This document shows, one piece after another, positions 16,555 to 25,820 of a stretch of DNA of 64,000 bases. The position numbers and the translations under genes were made by a program. How positions within the stretch are numbered: the stretch's first letter is position 1; each line of letters starts with the position of its first letter. The notes under the pieces were generated by a model. The model ran no database searches, was not told the origin of the DNA, and saw only the letters and a program-made list of their open reading frames with translations. Origin of the DNA: Nannocystis sp. RBIL2 (GTDB lineage Bacteria; Myxococcota_A; Polyangia; Nannocystales; Nannocystaceae); contig NZ_JAPNJW010000001.1 in NCBI RefSeq assembly GCF_026626745.1, positions 1-64,000 of the forward strand, read 5' to 3'.

Positions 16555-17820
16555 TCAGGGGTACGTCGCGCGCAGGCTCATCATGTACTCGGCCAGGGTC
16601 TCCGAGATCCGGATGCCCGCCGACGAGTAGTCCGTGTTCGCCGCGCAGGTGCTCGAGTTGCACTGGTTCCACACGGTGTTGCCGATGATGTACGGCCCGT
16701 TCACGCCGGGGCTGTCGCTGTAGATCGGGCCGCCGCTGTGGCCAGCGCTCGTATCGCAGCCGGTGCGCAGCTTGCCGTTCGTGCCGTAGAGCGGCCAGCG
16801 CGAGTCCGGATCCGACACGGCCGGGGCGACGCCGGCGCACGTGACGTCGGCGTAGGCGACGTTGCTCGTGCAGGGCGAGGGCGACAGCGCGTCGCCGCAG
16901 GCGGGGTAGCCGGTGTTGCTGGTGGCCCAGGTCGCGACCGTCGCGTCGCCGGCCCAGTACACGCCGAAGTACCCCGGCGCGCCGTTCGGGCTGCTCGCCC
17001 ACGGGTTCGCCGGCAGGATCAGGATGGCCCAGTCGTTCTTGACGCACGACCCGGTGTACGTGGTGTTGCAGCCGTCGTTCAGGTACGAGATCGGATACAC
17101 CGCGCCCTGCGAGGTCACGGTGCCGTAGGGCAGCCCGGAGCCGTTGCGGCGGGCCTGGAAGGTGTGGTTGGCGCTGTAGTCGCCGTTGCCGTCGAAGATG
17201 CAGTGCGCCGCGGTCAGCACCAGGCGGTTGCCGAACAGCGCGCCGGTGCAGCCGCCGCCGACCTTGCCGACCCGGCGGAACGTCGAGTGCGTCAGCGAGA
17301 TGCCCTGGAGCGAGATCCGGTTGTCGACGTCGTGCGACCAACCACGCGGCGTCACGATGTCCTCGTCCTCTTCACTCGGGCTCGCGTCGGCGAACCCGAG
17401 AGCCGCCAGCTGCTCGGCCGCCGCGTGCACCGCCGCCGCGTCGTAGGTCGCGATGTACTCCGCGCTGTCCTCGTAATCGACGTAGATGACGCCGAACTTG
17501 CCGCCCTCGCCGGCCTCGTACTGCGACAGCAGCGGGTCGCGGCTGGCAAGGCGATGCTGCGGATCCTCGTCGACGATCGTGGGGTGGAACTCGTAGTCGT
17601 CCGGCACCGTGACCAGCTCGATCGGCGCCCGGAACTGCAGCTCGGGCTCGATCCCCAGCTCCGAGCCCTCCGCGGCCGGCGCGTCCTCGTCGGCCTCCGG
17701 CTCCGCGTCGCAGGCCGCAGCCGGCAAGAGCAGCGCGCTCAGGGCACAGGCGAGGCGGGACACGGATACGCGACGATTTAGGGTCGAAGATGTGGAGAGG
17801 ATGTCGTGGCTGCGCTTCAT
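16555..17820 (-). CDS. Trypsin-like serine protease, lipoprotein
   Basis: Starting at ATG 17820, this 421-residue protein has a signal peptide ending in a lipobox (LPAAAC), an acidic spacer and a pro-region to about 160. The chymotrypsin-fold domain shows all three catalytic motifs: His in GNRLVLTAAHC, Asp in VKNDWAILILP and Ser in DTSAGHSGGPIY. Several cysteine pairs suggest disulfides. It should cleave proteins outside the cell or at its surface, consistent with a predatory bacterium. The longer upstream frame is arginine-rich and lacks a signal peptide, so it was not used. Confidence 0.9.
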   Translation of the reverse strand: MKRSHDILSTSSTLNRRVSVSRLACALSALLLPAAACDAEPEADEDAPAAEGSELGIEPELQFRAPIELVTVPDDYEFHPTIVDEDPQHRLASRDPLLSQYEAGEGGKFGVIYVDYEDSAEYIATYDAAAVHAAAEQLAALGFADASPSEEDEDIVTPRGWSHDVDNRISLQGISLTHSTFRRVGKVGGGCTGALFGNRLVLTAAHCIFDGNGDYSANHTFQARRNGSGLPYGTVTSQGAVYPISYLNDGCNTTYTGSCVKNDWAILILPANPWASSPNGAPGYFGVYWAGDATVATWATSNTGYPACGDALSPSPCTSNVAYADVTCAGVAPAVSDPDSRWPLYGTNGKLRTGCDTSAGHSGGPIYSDSPGVNGPYIIGNTVWNQCNSSTCAANTDYSSAGIRISETLAEYMMSLRATYP

Positions 17821-17989
17821 GCCCGAGGAGTGACACCGGGCCGCCCGGCAATTGCGCCGCGACGATTTTTCCGCCGCGGCCGCGTCCACGCGCCCCTGCG
17901 GCCGCCTGCGGTCACGCGCCCTCGCCCGCGGCTCGTGGCGTGTGACCGCCTTCACCGGTCGCGCAGGGGATGAACTCTCGAACCGCTCC

Positions 17990-18754
17990 TCACTCTCGGT
18001 CCTCGGCCTCGAGCTCCGCGAGCACGTCCTCGATCACCGGCAGCAGCTTCGGGTGCGCGTCCAGCTTCTTGAGCGCCTCGCGGGCGAACCCGAGGTCGTC
18101 GCGCGCCGAGAACTGGCCGGTCTCGGCCGCCGGCGACCACCGTCGCTGATGAGCCACCAGCCAGCGCGAGAACGCGGTCACCTGAGACAGCGCCGCGCTG
18201 GCGGCGAGCCGGACCGCGTCGTCGGCGATGATCACCTCCTCGAACATCTCGCGCGCCTGCGGGGCCATCGGCGCGCGCGCCAGCTGCTGCTCGAGCGCCT
18301 CGTACTCCGGGGCTTGCGTCGGCGTCACCAGCGGCGCCAGGGCCGTGAACGCTCTCGCGTGGTACAGCACCTGACGCAGCCGGCAGCCGTCGAGCGTGAA
18401 CTGCATCTCGCCCCACTGGCTCATCGTGTTCACGCGCTCGAACAGGTGGAGCAGCGATTCGATGCCGGGCCTTCGCGTGAACTTGCCGAGCTCGTCCCGA
18501 GCGCCGCTGGCGTCGACCCGCTTCGCCGCGACAAAGCGGACGAAGCCCTTGACGAACAGCTCCGTGCGGAAGTCCGGGGTGAAGCCATCGACCGAGCCGA
18601 GGCGGTCGTAGTAGCCGACCAGCGGCAGCGTCAGCGGCGACCACTCCCCGGGCGCGCGCTCGATCAGCGCGACGTGGACGGCGCGACAGGCCCGCAGCGA
18701 CAGGCCGGACAGCGGACAGCGGAAATCGAAAAGACCCACGCGAGCACCTCCCAT
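17990..18754 (-). CDS. Conserved-type protein of unknown function
   Basis: The 254-residue protein starts MGGARVGLFDFRCPLSGLSL at ATG 18754, next to AGGTGC. It is largely helical in its second half, ends in a charged tail (VLAELEAEDRE), and has no signal peptide, so it is probably cytoplasmic. The coding pattern is good throughout, but I recognise no family or catalytic motif. An alternative ATG at 18769 falls inside a GACATGTC repeat and is less likely. It stands alone between the protease and the DUF2071 gene. Confidence 0.72.
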   Translation of the reverse strand: MGGARVGLFDFRCPLSGLSLRACRAVHVALIERAPGEWSPLTLPLVGYYDRLGSVDGFTPDFRTELFVKGFVRFVAAKRVDASGARDELGKFTRRPGIESLLHLFERVNTMSQWGEMQFTLDGCRLRQVLYHARAFTALAPLVTPTQAPEYEALEQQLARAPMAPQAREMFEEVIIADDAVRLAASAALSQVTAFSRWLVAHQRRWSPAAETGQFSARDDLGFAREALKKLDAHPKLLPVIEDVLAELEAEDRE

Positions 18755-18785
18755 GGTCCCGGAGGACATGTCGCCGAGGACATAC
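18755..18785. repeat. Degenerate GACATGTC element
   Basis: GGAGGACATGTCGCCGAGGACAT here carries the shared core at the 5' edge of the uncharacterised gene. Its dyad is weaker than in most other copies. Confidence 0.5.
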
Positions 18786-18912
18786 GAGAACCGACCCCGG
18801 CGGGCCCGCAGCGCGCCGCGGTTCGTCGCTCGATCGTCCTGCTTCGCACATCCTGCCCGGGCTCCGTGGCAGCCACGGTTAGCCGAGGCGCCGCGCTACC
18901 GCAAGGGCGCGC

Positions 18913-19662
18913 TCACGCCAGCCGGCGGCCGTGATACACGGTCACCGGCGAGCCTTCGGCGAGGAACGCCGAGCGCGGCGCGCCTGCCAGGGCGGGCGCG
19001 AATTCGCGGCCGTAGAGGGCCGCCACGTCGACGTCCAGCTGCGGCTCGACGCCGGCCCAGACCCGCCACGGCGGGTGCTCCACGCGGTACTCGATCGTCG
19101 GTCGCCCCGGCCCGGCGACGTAGCCCCAGTAGTGTTCGGCGATGAACTCCGCCTCCGACCCGGGCACGAGCGCCGCCGGCTCGCCGCGGTAGCCGAGGCC
19201 CAGATCGTGCCAGCGACCGCCCACGCGCACCCCGTAGCCGACCCGACCGCTCCCCTCGATCGCGCCCGCAGTCCTCGTATGTCTCATGGGCCAGGCCTCG
19301 TAGCGCTCGCCGTACAGCCGCCGCGCCACCATCGCGACCGCCGCCCGCGGCACGATCTCCTTGAGGAACGCGACCCCGCGCTTGTAGCCGTCGGGGCCGA
19401 CGTGGGGCTCGTCGTCGCGCCCGCGGCGACGGACGTAGAAGCGGAGGTTGAGCTCCTCGAAGTCGCGGTGCCAGGGGACCGGGCAGCCGAGCAGCCGGGT
19501 GCGCAGGAACATGAAGCCGACCAGGCTGACGTAGACCTCGCCGCCGAACCGATCGAGCTCGGTGCCCGGTGGGACGTGCGGCGCGAGCACTGCCGGGTCG
19601 ACGACGAAGTTCAGCATCACCAGGTCGCGCCACTCGGCGGTGAGGAACGCGGCGTCGCCCAT
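18913..19662 (-). CDS. DUF2071 (YqjF-type) family protein
   Basis: The 249-residue protein has the features of the YqjF/DUF2071 family: an N-terminal AEWRDLVMLNFVVDPAVLAPHVPPG, then GGEVYVSLVGFMFLRTRLLG, and the late IAEHYWGYV. Members resemble acetoacetate decarboxylase in fold, but their reaction is not established. It is soluble, has no signal peptide, and is flanked by same-strand genes at distances that do not suggest a tight operon. Confidence 0.85.
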   Translation of the reverse strand: MGDAAFLTAEWRDLVMLNFVVDPAVLAPHVPPGTELDRFGGEVYVSLVGFMFLRTRLLGCPVPWHRDFEELNLRFYVRRRGRDDEPHVGPDGYKRGVAFLKEIVPRAAVAMVARRLYGERYEAWPMRHTRTAGAIEGSGRVGYGVRVGGRWHDLGLGYRGEPAALVPGSEAEFIAEHYWGYVAGPGRPTIEYRVEHPPWRVWAGVEPQLDVDVAALYGREFAPALAGAPRSAFLAEGSPVTVYHGRRLA

Positions 19663-19795
19663 ACGCCGAGAGTAGCACCCGACACTCGGCGTCGACGGCC
19701 CCTGCGACCGCAGCGCGCACCCTCACGACCATGAGCGGCGGACCGACGCTCATTGCCTCACGCGAGCGCGCGAGCCCGGGCCCGCTCGGCGCCCG

Positions 19796-20251
19796 TCAGA
19801 AGCGGAACACCAGGTTCACCGAGCGCGGGCCGAACCCGGCGCTGAAGCGCGAGGCCCGGGTTTGGCGCAGCGTGTGGCCGCCGACCGCCGCGAGGACGAT
19901 ACCGGTGAGCAGCATCGACGCCCCGACCATCCCCGCCATCTCCATCCCGTTGGCCAATCGCAGCATCGATCGCTCGTCCTGCCCCGGCGCGAAGATGAAC
20001 TCCTTGCCGACCCCCGGGTTCGAGGCGTGCATCCCCGCGACCACGCCGAACCCGATCGCGGTCGCCAGCAGGCCGACCCCGCCGATCACCCCGCCCGAGA
20101 TCAGGAGCTTTTTGCCGCGGTCGCGTCGCAGCTGCAAGCTGTCGATACCTGGGTCCGGCGCCTGGGCGCGGACGATCGCCGGGTCCAACATCAGCGTCGC
20201 GGCGCAGGCGGCGGCGAGCCATCGGGTCGTGGTCCTGTTCGACAAAGCCAT
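19796..20251 (-). CDS. Small exported membrane protein of unknown function
   Basis: ATG 20251 gives a 151-residue protein with a signal sequence (WLAAACAATLMLDPAIVRAQA), a Lys/Arg-rich segment and two hydrophobic helices (LLISGGVIGGVGLLATAIGFGVV and MVGASMLLTGIVLAAVGG). The C-terminus is short and basic-aromatic (SVNLVFRF). It is similar in plan to small myxobacterial envelope proteins; no function can be assigned. The 5' end faces a broken cysteine-rich gene. Confidence 0.72.
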   Translation of the reverse strand: MALSNRTTTRWLAAACAATLMLDPAIVRAQAPDPGIDSLQLRRDRGKKLLISGGVIGGVGLLATAIGFGVVAGMHASNPGVGKEFIFAPGQDERSMLRLANGMEMAGMVGASMLLTGIVLAAVGGHTLRQTRASRFSAGFGPRSVNLVFRF

Positions 20252-20307
20252 GCAGCATGCATACGCCAGCCGGGGCCCGCCCACAAGCGCGAGGCGGCGG
20301 ACGGCGA

Positions 20308-20771
20308 TCGCCCTGTTGCGAGTGCGATCCCAAGCCGGCCACCGCCGAGGTCGCCGCGTGCGACGGCAACTGCCTGCAACCGACCTGCGACGCGCTGAGC
20401 CTGGGAGGCGCTCAGGCGGCCTGCCGCTCGGGCACCTGCGATTCGCCGACATGACCTGCAGCGACGGCCCTGTCGCCTGCGACCAGGCCAGGCCCCAGTG
20501 CCCCGAGGGCACCGTCAACACCGTCCAGGGCGACTGCTGGGCCGGGTGCATGCACCCGCGCTACTGCGAGGGCGGCGGCTGCACCCCCGGCTCGTGCGGC
20601 GACGGCTGGACCTGCGTCAGCCACCAGTCCGGCGCCAGCACCTGCGCCCTGCTCCCGGCCGCCTGCGCCGGCGAGCCCACCTGCGCCTGCCTGCAGCCCT
20701 ACTTCGCCGAGTTCTGCCCCGGCTCCTGCGGCGACGTCGAGGGCGGCGTCCTGTGCGAGGACGGCGGTTGA
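20308..20771 (+). pseudogene. Truncated and frameshifted cysteine-rich gene
   Basis: Two overlapping frames together make one cysteine-rich domain. CECDPKPATAEVAACDG and QAACRSGTCD lie in one frame up to about 20447. MTCSDGPVACDQARP onward continues in another to a stop at 20771 (QPYFAEFCPGSCGDVEGG). Restoring one base near 20445 would give a continuous TCDFADMTC. No signal peptide or linker precedes the first part, so the 5' end is also missing. It is either a decayed gene or a sequencing indel in a truncated gene. Confidence 0.6.
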
Positions 20772-20779
20772 ACTGATCC

Positions 20780-20812
20780 CTTCGGACATGTTCATTAAAA
20801 CATGTCCTGAAG
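20780..20812. repeat. GACATGTC-family hairpin
   Basis: Arms CTTCGGACATGTT and AACATGTCCTGAAG, separated by six bases, lie 9 bp after the stop of the cysteine-rich remnant. This copy has a longer spacer than most and could form a stable RNA hairpin at the transcript end. Confidence 0.75.
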
Positions 20813-20911
20813 CACATCCACGCCTCCCGTTCGCGCCCGCTCCCCGCTTCCCGCCGCGCCCGCCGACTGCGGCCGCCCGTCGTCCGGGCGCGCGCGAACA
20901 GCAGCACCCGC

Positions 20912-22002
20912 CTAGCGGACCTCGTTCAACCACGCCACCAGCCTGGCGAACAGCTCCGGCACCACGGGCAGGCTCCGATCGAAGTAGGCCTGCAGCTGGG
21001 ACATCTCGTCGAGGGTCGCCGCCTTGAGCACGTGATTCATCCCCTCGATGCGGAACAGCGCCGCATCCGGAGCCGCGGCCGCCAGCAGCTCCGCGTCGAC
21101 GACGCTCGTCTGCGCGTCCGTCGTGCCGTGCACGATCGCCGTCGGCGCCGTGATCGTCGCGATCAACGCCGCCGGCTCGTGCGGGAACCACGACAGCAGA
21201 TACGGCTGCACGCTGGGCCGGAACAGGTCGTACAGCTCGGGCGACACCTCGGCCACCTCCTTGCCCGCCTCGAGCGAGCCGAGGATCGCGTTCGCCTCGG
21301 CGAGCAGCGGCCCGCTCAGGTGCTTCGCCAGCTGCTCGCGCAGCAACTCGGCCGCCGGCCGCCCCGCCCCGGCGATCGACACGAACGCGTCCACCGGGCC
21401 CCGCTGCGCCGCCAGCATCCCGATCAGCGAGCCCTCGCTGTGACCCGCGAACGTCACCCGCGGAAGCGCGGATCCTCGGCCAGCATCTCCAGCCACGCCG
21501 CCGCGTCGTCGACGTACATGTCCAGGCGATAGTCGTACTCCAGCGCTGGCCCGGCCGCGGCGCTGGCTGCCACCCCGCGCTTGTCGAAGCGCACCGCCGC
21601 GAAGCCGCGCTCCGCCAGCCCCTCTGCCAACAGCTTCAGCGAGTCGTTCACGACCCCCGGCGCGTTGCCGTCGCGGTCGGTCGGCCCCGAGCCGGCGTGG
21701 ATCAGCACCACCGCGAACGGCCCGCAACCGCCCGGCAGCAGCAACGAACCCTTGATATCGCCGGTGGGCGTCGCCAGAGTGATCGCCGAGCTGCTCGGGC
21801 CCGGGCACGGCGCCTGCAACTCGCTCGCGGCCCCTTCCCCCGCGGCGCCCGGCCCGTTCGCCGTCGTGTTCGCGCCCGGCTCCGCACCCTCGCAAGCGAC
21901 CGACCCGAACAGCAGCGCCAGCGCCGCGCCGACGATGTGAACAATCCCGGGACGCAAGAATCGCCCCGACTTTCGGACTTCGTAGTTACGCATCAATTGC
22001 AT
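20912..22002 (-). pseudogene. Frameshifted alpha/beta hydrolase lipoprotein
   Basis: The N-terminal part (ATG 22002 or 21993) has a signal peptide with lipobox (FGSVAC) and the hydrolase start (PFAVVLIHAGSGPTDRDG, GFAAVRFDKRG), then stops after EDPRFRG near 21464. The rest continues in another frame: RVTFAGHSEGSLIG, holding the nucleophile serine in GHSEG, then TAIVHGTTDAQ and the histidine in EGMNHVL, to a stop at 20912. One added base around 21466 would join them as a normal peptidase/esterase-type hydrolase of about 360 residues. Either the gene is newly inactivated or the assembly lost a base; all catalytic motifs are intact. Confidence 0.7.
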
Positions 22003-22009
22003 CACCCCG

Positions 22010-22034
22010 GAGGCCCGCCCGATCGGCGGGCCTC
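22010..22034. promoter_or_regulatory. Perfect 10-bp hairpin just upstream of the hydrolase start
   Basis: GAGGCCCGCC and GGCGGGCCTC pair across a 5-base loop, ending 8 bases before the start codon at 22002 on the minus strand. In the transcript it would cover the ribosome-binding region. No T-tract follows on either strand. Confidence 0.5.
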
Positions 22035-22270
22035 GAACACGAAGGACGGATGTGTTCCGGAACCCGCCTCGCGTCAAGGCGATGACCCGCAGAATTACGT
22101 CACAGGCTGCTTCGGCCGCGAAGCGCCCCGCCCGGCGCTCTCTTCGCGGCGACGCTGCGCCCTGTAATGAATCAGTAATGCGCCGATCGGCCGACGCCGC
22201 GAAACAGCGCTCCGATTCGGCGGGCTCGACCGGCCCCCTCCATTGCCTTCGCTCGCTCACCCGACGCGCA

Positions 22271-23323
22271 CTAGCGCTGCTTCCACGCCTCGCCCGCCAG
22301 TTGCGGCGCGGTCGCCGTCGTCTGCCATGGCGTCGTCTCCTCGTGGCGCGACGCGAACACCCCGATCGCCGCCTGCAGCGCCTGCGCGGCCGCCTCGAAC
22401 CGCCGCACCGAGCCCGCCAGCGTCACCTCGAGCCAGGCGGTCCGCGCGGGCGGGGGCAGCCGCTCGAACGCGTCGCGCGTCATCGCGTGGACCCATCCTG
22501 CCGTGGTCGCCACGATCGACGCGGTGCGTGCGGCGCCGGCGAACGCATCGACCCCGACGAGCGCCCCGGGCTCGAGGCGGCCCAGCAGCATCGACCCGCC
22601 GCGAGCGTCGATCGACCGCAGCACGTCGGCCTGACCGGCCGCCAGCACCAGCACGCGCGCGTCGGCGTCGCCCTGGCGCAGCAGCACCTGGCCGGCGCGG
22701 AACGCCTGCGGCGTGAACGCCTCGGCGATCGCCGCGCGCACCGGCGGGCTCGCGCGACCCAGCAGTGGATGGTGCGCCAGGAACCCCGTCAGCGGCGGGC
22801 AGTCCGCCGGATTCGGCGTGGTCCGGGCCACCCGGCGCCACAGTCGGCGGAAGATCCCCGAAGACGCCGACGCCGGCGCCGCGAACTTGGCCACCTGCAG
22901 TTGCGCGAGCACGCGGTCGAACACCTGGCTGCGGTGCGTCGTCCCGGCGATCGCGCGCCGCAGCAGCGCGTCGTGGACCGGGCTGCCCAGCGCGCGCAGC
23001 TGGGCGATGCTCGCCCGCGACAGCACCAGCGCGTGCGTCCGCACGCTCGCGCGCACGCTGGCGAATCGCCGCGCCTCCCCGCTGTACAGCGCCGACTCGC
23101 CGATCGTGTCGCCCGCCTCGACCCGCCCGATCACCGTCCCGTCGACCAGGACGTCGAGCGCGCCCGCGAGGACCAGCGCGAACGCGTCCGCGGGCCGCCC
23201 CTGCCGCCACAGGATCGACTGCTCGCGCACCTGCACCACGCTCCACAGCGGCAGCGTCGCTCGCAGCGCCGCCTCGGGCACCTCCGCCAGCACCCCCGAC
23301 AATGCGAACAGCAGCGGCTCCAT
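22271..23323 (-). CDS. Protein with two cyclic-nucleotide-binding-like domains
   Basis: The 350-residue protein has a first cNMP-binding beta-barrel at about 25-125 (ILWRQGRPADAFALVLAGALDVLVDG, VIGRVEAGDTIGESALY) and a second at about 200-300 (FRAGQVLLRQGDADARVLVL, LLGRLEPGALVGVDAF). No DNA-binding or kinase domain follows, so it is a sensor or adaptor rather than a CRP-type regulator. Whether it binds cAMP or cGMP is doubtful, because the phosphate-binding arginine pattern is incomplete. ATG 23323 is preferred over an upstream GTG at 23359. Confidence 0.82.
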   Translation of the reverse strand: MEPLLFALSGVLAEVPEAALRATLPLWSVVQVREQSILWRQGRPADAFALVLAGALDVLVDGTVIGRVEAGDTIGESALYSGEARRFASVRASVRTHALVLSRASIAQLRALGSPVHDALLRRAIAGTTHRSQVFDRVLAQLQVAKFAAPASASSGIFRRLWRRVARTTPNPADCPPLTGFLAHHPLLGRASPPVRAAIAEAFTPQAFRAGQVLLRQGDADARVLVLAAGQADVLRSIDARGGSMLLGRLEPGALVGVDAFAGAARTASIVATTAGWVHAMTRDAFERLPPPARTAWLEVTLAGSVRRFEAAAQALQAAIGVFASRHEETTPWQTTATAPQLAGEAWKQR

Positions 23324-24460
23324 CTCCCGTTCGTGGCCCGACCTCCCGCGCTGCGCCACGCGACGTGATCACGCCGCGAAGGCGGCCGCTCGCGCACGTC
23401 CGCGTGTCATGAATCGCGCCACCCGGCGACACCTCGATCGCCGCGAGCGCCTGGCGACAACACGGCGCGGGGCAGCGCCGCGAGCGCCGAACCCACCGGG
23501 TCGATCGGACATGTCCCCCGGACCATCCATGGCCAGGCCCCGCCGCCCCGCACTTAAAAGGCGAACGGCGGAAGCATTGCTGCGAACCTGTCGCAGCGCC
23601 CCGCCGACACCATTCGATTACCATGTCGCATCATTCGCGTCAAATCGCGTTTCCGATCGCGCGCGCCGGCGCTCGCCAGGGCCGGCAGCCCCCGCATCGC
23701 CGGCTCGCGCCTCTCCGTCGAATCGCGTTCAGTCGCCCGATATCGCCGTTGCTCGCCTCAATCGCGCCGCCTCGCGCCGCGCGCCCGGAACACTGCCGGC
23801 GCCCGAACAATGTCAAGCCCGCGCCACTTTCGCGGCGTCCTCGCCCGGGCGCGCCTACCTATCGCCGCCGCCGACGTCCTCCCCGCCGCGCAGCCCCGCC
23901 CGCGCAGTCGGTGGTCTGACGCCATCTGCCCCCGGTTCTGCGACGCGGCGCCGGGCGACCTCCTCGCCCCCGCGTCGGGACTCCACCACGCTCCTACCCG
24001 CGCGAGCCGATCCCGGGCAGTCGGGCCATTCGCATTTCGCCGATCTCCTCGCGCCTCGACTCGCGGCTGCTGCGATGGCGCCGGCGTCGCCGCCGGATGT
24101 CTTACCGAGGCGTACGCCGTGCGACCTCGCTTCACCGCGACGACGGCAGCGAGAAGCCGGCGATCGCCTCCGCCTCGACCCGAGGCGCTCGCCAATCCAT
24201 GCAGACCACCGGCGCCGACTGGCGAGCCGATTCGCGTCGTCGACGCCGGTCACCCGACCCACCTCCGTACGAACCACCTGGCCGGCCTCGCGTGAACCCA
24301 TCGAAGTCGAGGCCGCTGCGCGCCCGTGCCTCCAGTTCCTCCTGGCCCGGGACCGGCCTCAGGGGTCTCCGCCTCCGTTGCAGGTACAATTCCGAGTCGG
24401 CGACGCGCGGTGGAAGCGACTCGTGCGTGTCTGCGGCCCGTGCTACTCGTCCCTCCCGCC
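23324..24460. other. Long region without a recognisable gene
   Basis: About 1.1 kb between the cNMP-domain gene and the ligase gene has open frames on both strands. All are arginine/proline/alanine-rich with no motif, signal peptide or ribosome-binding site, so I call none. It contains one GACATGTC core (23507-23516). The base composition is slightly more mixed than in flanking genes. It may be decayed sequence or encode RNA I cannot recognise. Confidence 0.5.
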
Positions 24461-25567
24461 ATGCGGATCGGCATCACCTACGACCTCAAACCGGCGGACG
24501 CACCGGCCGCGTCGGAGCCGAACGACCTCTACGAGGAGCTCGAGGCGATCGACACCATCGTCGCCATCGAGCAGGTCTTGCGGCGCCGCGGGCACGACGT
24601 GGTCCGGCTCGGCGGCGGCCGTGCTCTCCTCGACGTCCTGATCCGCGGCGGCCTGGCCGAGCGCCTCGACGGCGTCTTCAACCTCGCCGAGGGCTTCGGC
24701 GGGCGCGGCCGCGAATCGCAGGTCCCCGCGATCCTCGAGCTCCTCGGCGTCCCGTTCACCGGCAGCGACGCCCCCGCGCTCACCCTCACCCTCGACAAGC
24801 GGATCGCCAAGCTCGTCGCCATCGATCACGGCCTGCCGACCCCGCCGTTCCGCCTCGTCCCGGTCGGCGAGACCTGCGACGACCGCGGCCTGCGCTATCC
24901 GCTGTTCCTCAAGCCCGTGGGCGAGGGCTCCTCGATCGGGATCCGCAGCCGCTCGCGCTGCACCGGCCCCGCCCAGCTGCACGACCTCGTCCGCTCGTTG
25001 CACGCCGCCTACCATCAGCCCGTCCTGGTCGAGGAGTTCTTGCCGGGCGAGGAGTACACCGTCGGCGTCCTCGGCAACGGCGACGACGCCCGCGTCCTCG
25101 GCGTCATGCAGATCGTCCCCAGCGGCCCGCTCGACGAGTTCGTCTATTCGCTCGAGTACAAGCGCGATTACTGCGTCGAGGTCCGCTATCACATGACCGA
25201 CGAGCTGCTGGGCCGCGGCGCCGTCTCGCCCGCGCGCCTGCGCCAGATCCACGAGCTCGCGCTGGCCGCTCACCGCGTGTTCGAGTGCCGCGACATCTCG
25301 CGCGTCGACCTGCGCTGCGATCGCGACGGCGAGGTCCAGTTCATCGAGATCAACCCTCTGCCCGGCCTGCGCCCCGGCTTCAGCGACCTCGCCAACCTCG
25401 CCGCCGGGCACGGCTGGAGCTACGACGCCCTCGTCGGCGGGATCCTCGACGCCGCCCGCGGGCGCTGGCAGGCCGCCTCTCCCGTCGCGCGGCCGACCGC
25501 CCTCGCGGGGCTCACGGCCGCCGCCATGCCGGCGCTGACCGGCGATTCGCCCGACGTCCTGGGCTGA
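24461..25567 (+). CDS. D-alanine--D-alanine ligase-like ATP-grasp enzyme
   Basis: The 368-residue cytoplasmic enzyme has the ATP-grasp layout of D-Ala-D-Ala ligases: FNLAEGFGGRGRESQVPAI, a central YPLFLKPVGEGSSIGI loop, VLVEEFLPGEEYTVGVLG, and the metal-binding FIEINPLPGLRPGFSDL. The family joins two amino acids with ATP. The N-terminal motif differs from the classic cell-wall Ddl (no HG..GEDG), so it may make another dipeptide or depsipeptide. There is no cell-wall gene next to it, which also argues against being the housekeeping copy. ATG 24461 begins the Rossmann-like strand MRIGITYDL. Confidence 0.85.
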   Translation: MRIGITYDLKPADAPAASEPNDLYEELEAIDTIVAIEQVLRRRGHDVVRLGGGRALLDVLIRGGLAERLDGVFNLAEGFGGRGRESQVPAILELLGVPFTGSDAPALTLTLDKRIAKLVAIDHGLPTPPFRLVPVGETCDDRGLRYPLFLKPVGEGSSIGIRSRSRCTGPAQLHDLVRSLHAAYHQPVLVEEFLPGEEYTVGVLGNGDDARVLGVMQIVPSGPLDEFVYSLEYKRDYCVEVRYHMTDELLGRGAVSPARLRQIHELALAAHRVFECRDISRVDLRCDRDGEVQFIEINPLPGLRPGFSDLANLAAGHGWSYDALVGGILDAARGRWQAASPVARPTALAGLTAAAMPALTGDSPDVLG

Positions 25568-25820
25568 TTCGTCCGTCGCGTCGCGCGGCGACTGCCCTCA
25601 TTGCGTCCGCGGCTCCGGGCCCGCGCGATGAAGCCGATTGCGCGCGGGCGGACGCGCGCCTGCGGCCGGTTCGCGCGTGCTCGTTCGATTCCGCGAATTC
25701 GCTCGATCGTCGCTCGCCACGGCCTCTCCGGGACCTCGCAATCGCCGCACCACGCTTCGCCGGTTCGATCCGCAAGCGACGACTTGTCATCGTCGGGGAG
25801 TACGTGGTCCCATCCTCGCG

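Noticed and set aside
16555..17820. Trypsin-like lipoprotein as a member of the protease-nuclease cluster
   Set aside because: It has a signal peptide and lipobox and lies 12 kb away, so it is an exported enzyme, not part of the intracellular cluster.
22271..23323. Double cNMP-domain protein as a third encapsulin
   Set aside because: It lacks the shell segments (N-arm, YELS...[11 protein letters not shown] and C-terminal EVEPSLSVR regions) seen in the two real encapsulin genes.
23758..24301. Open frames on both strands in the gene-free region
   Set aside because: All are arginine/alanine-rich, with no start signal, motif or partner; coding on either strand is not supported.
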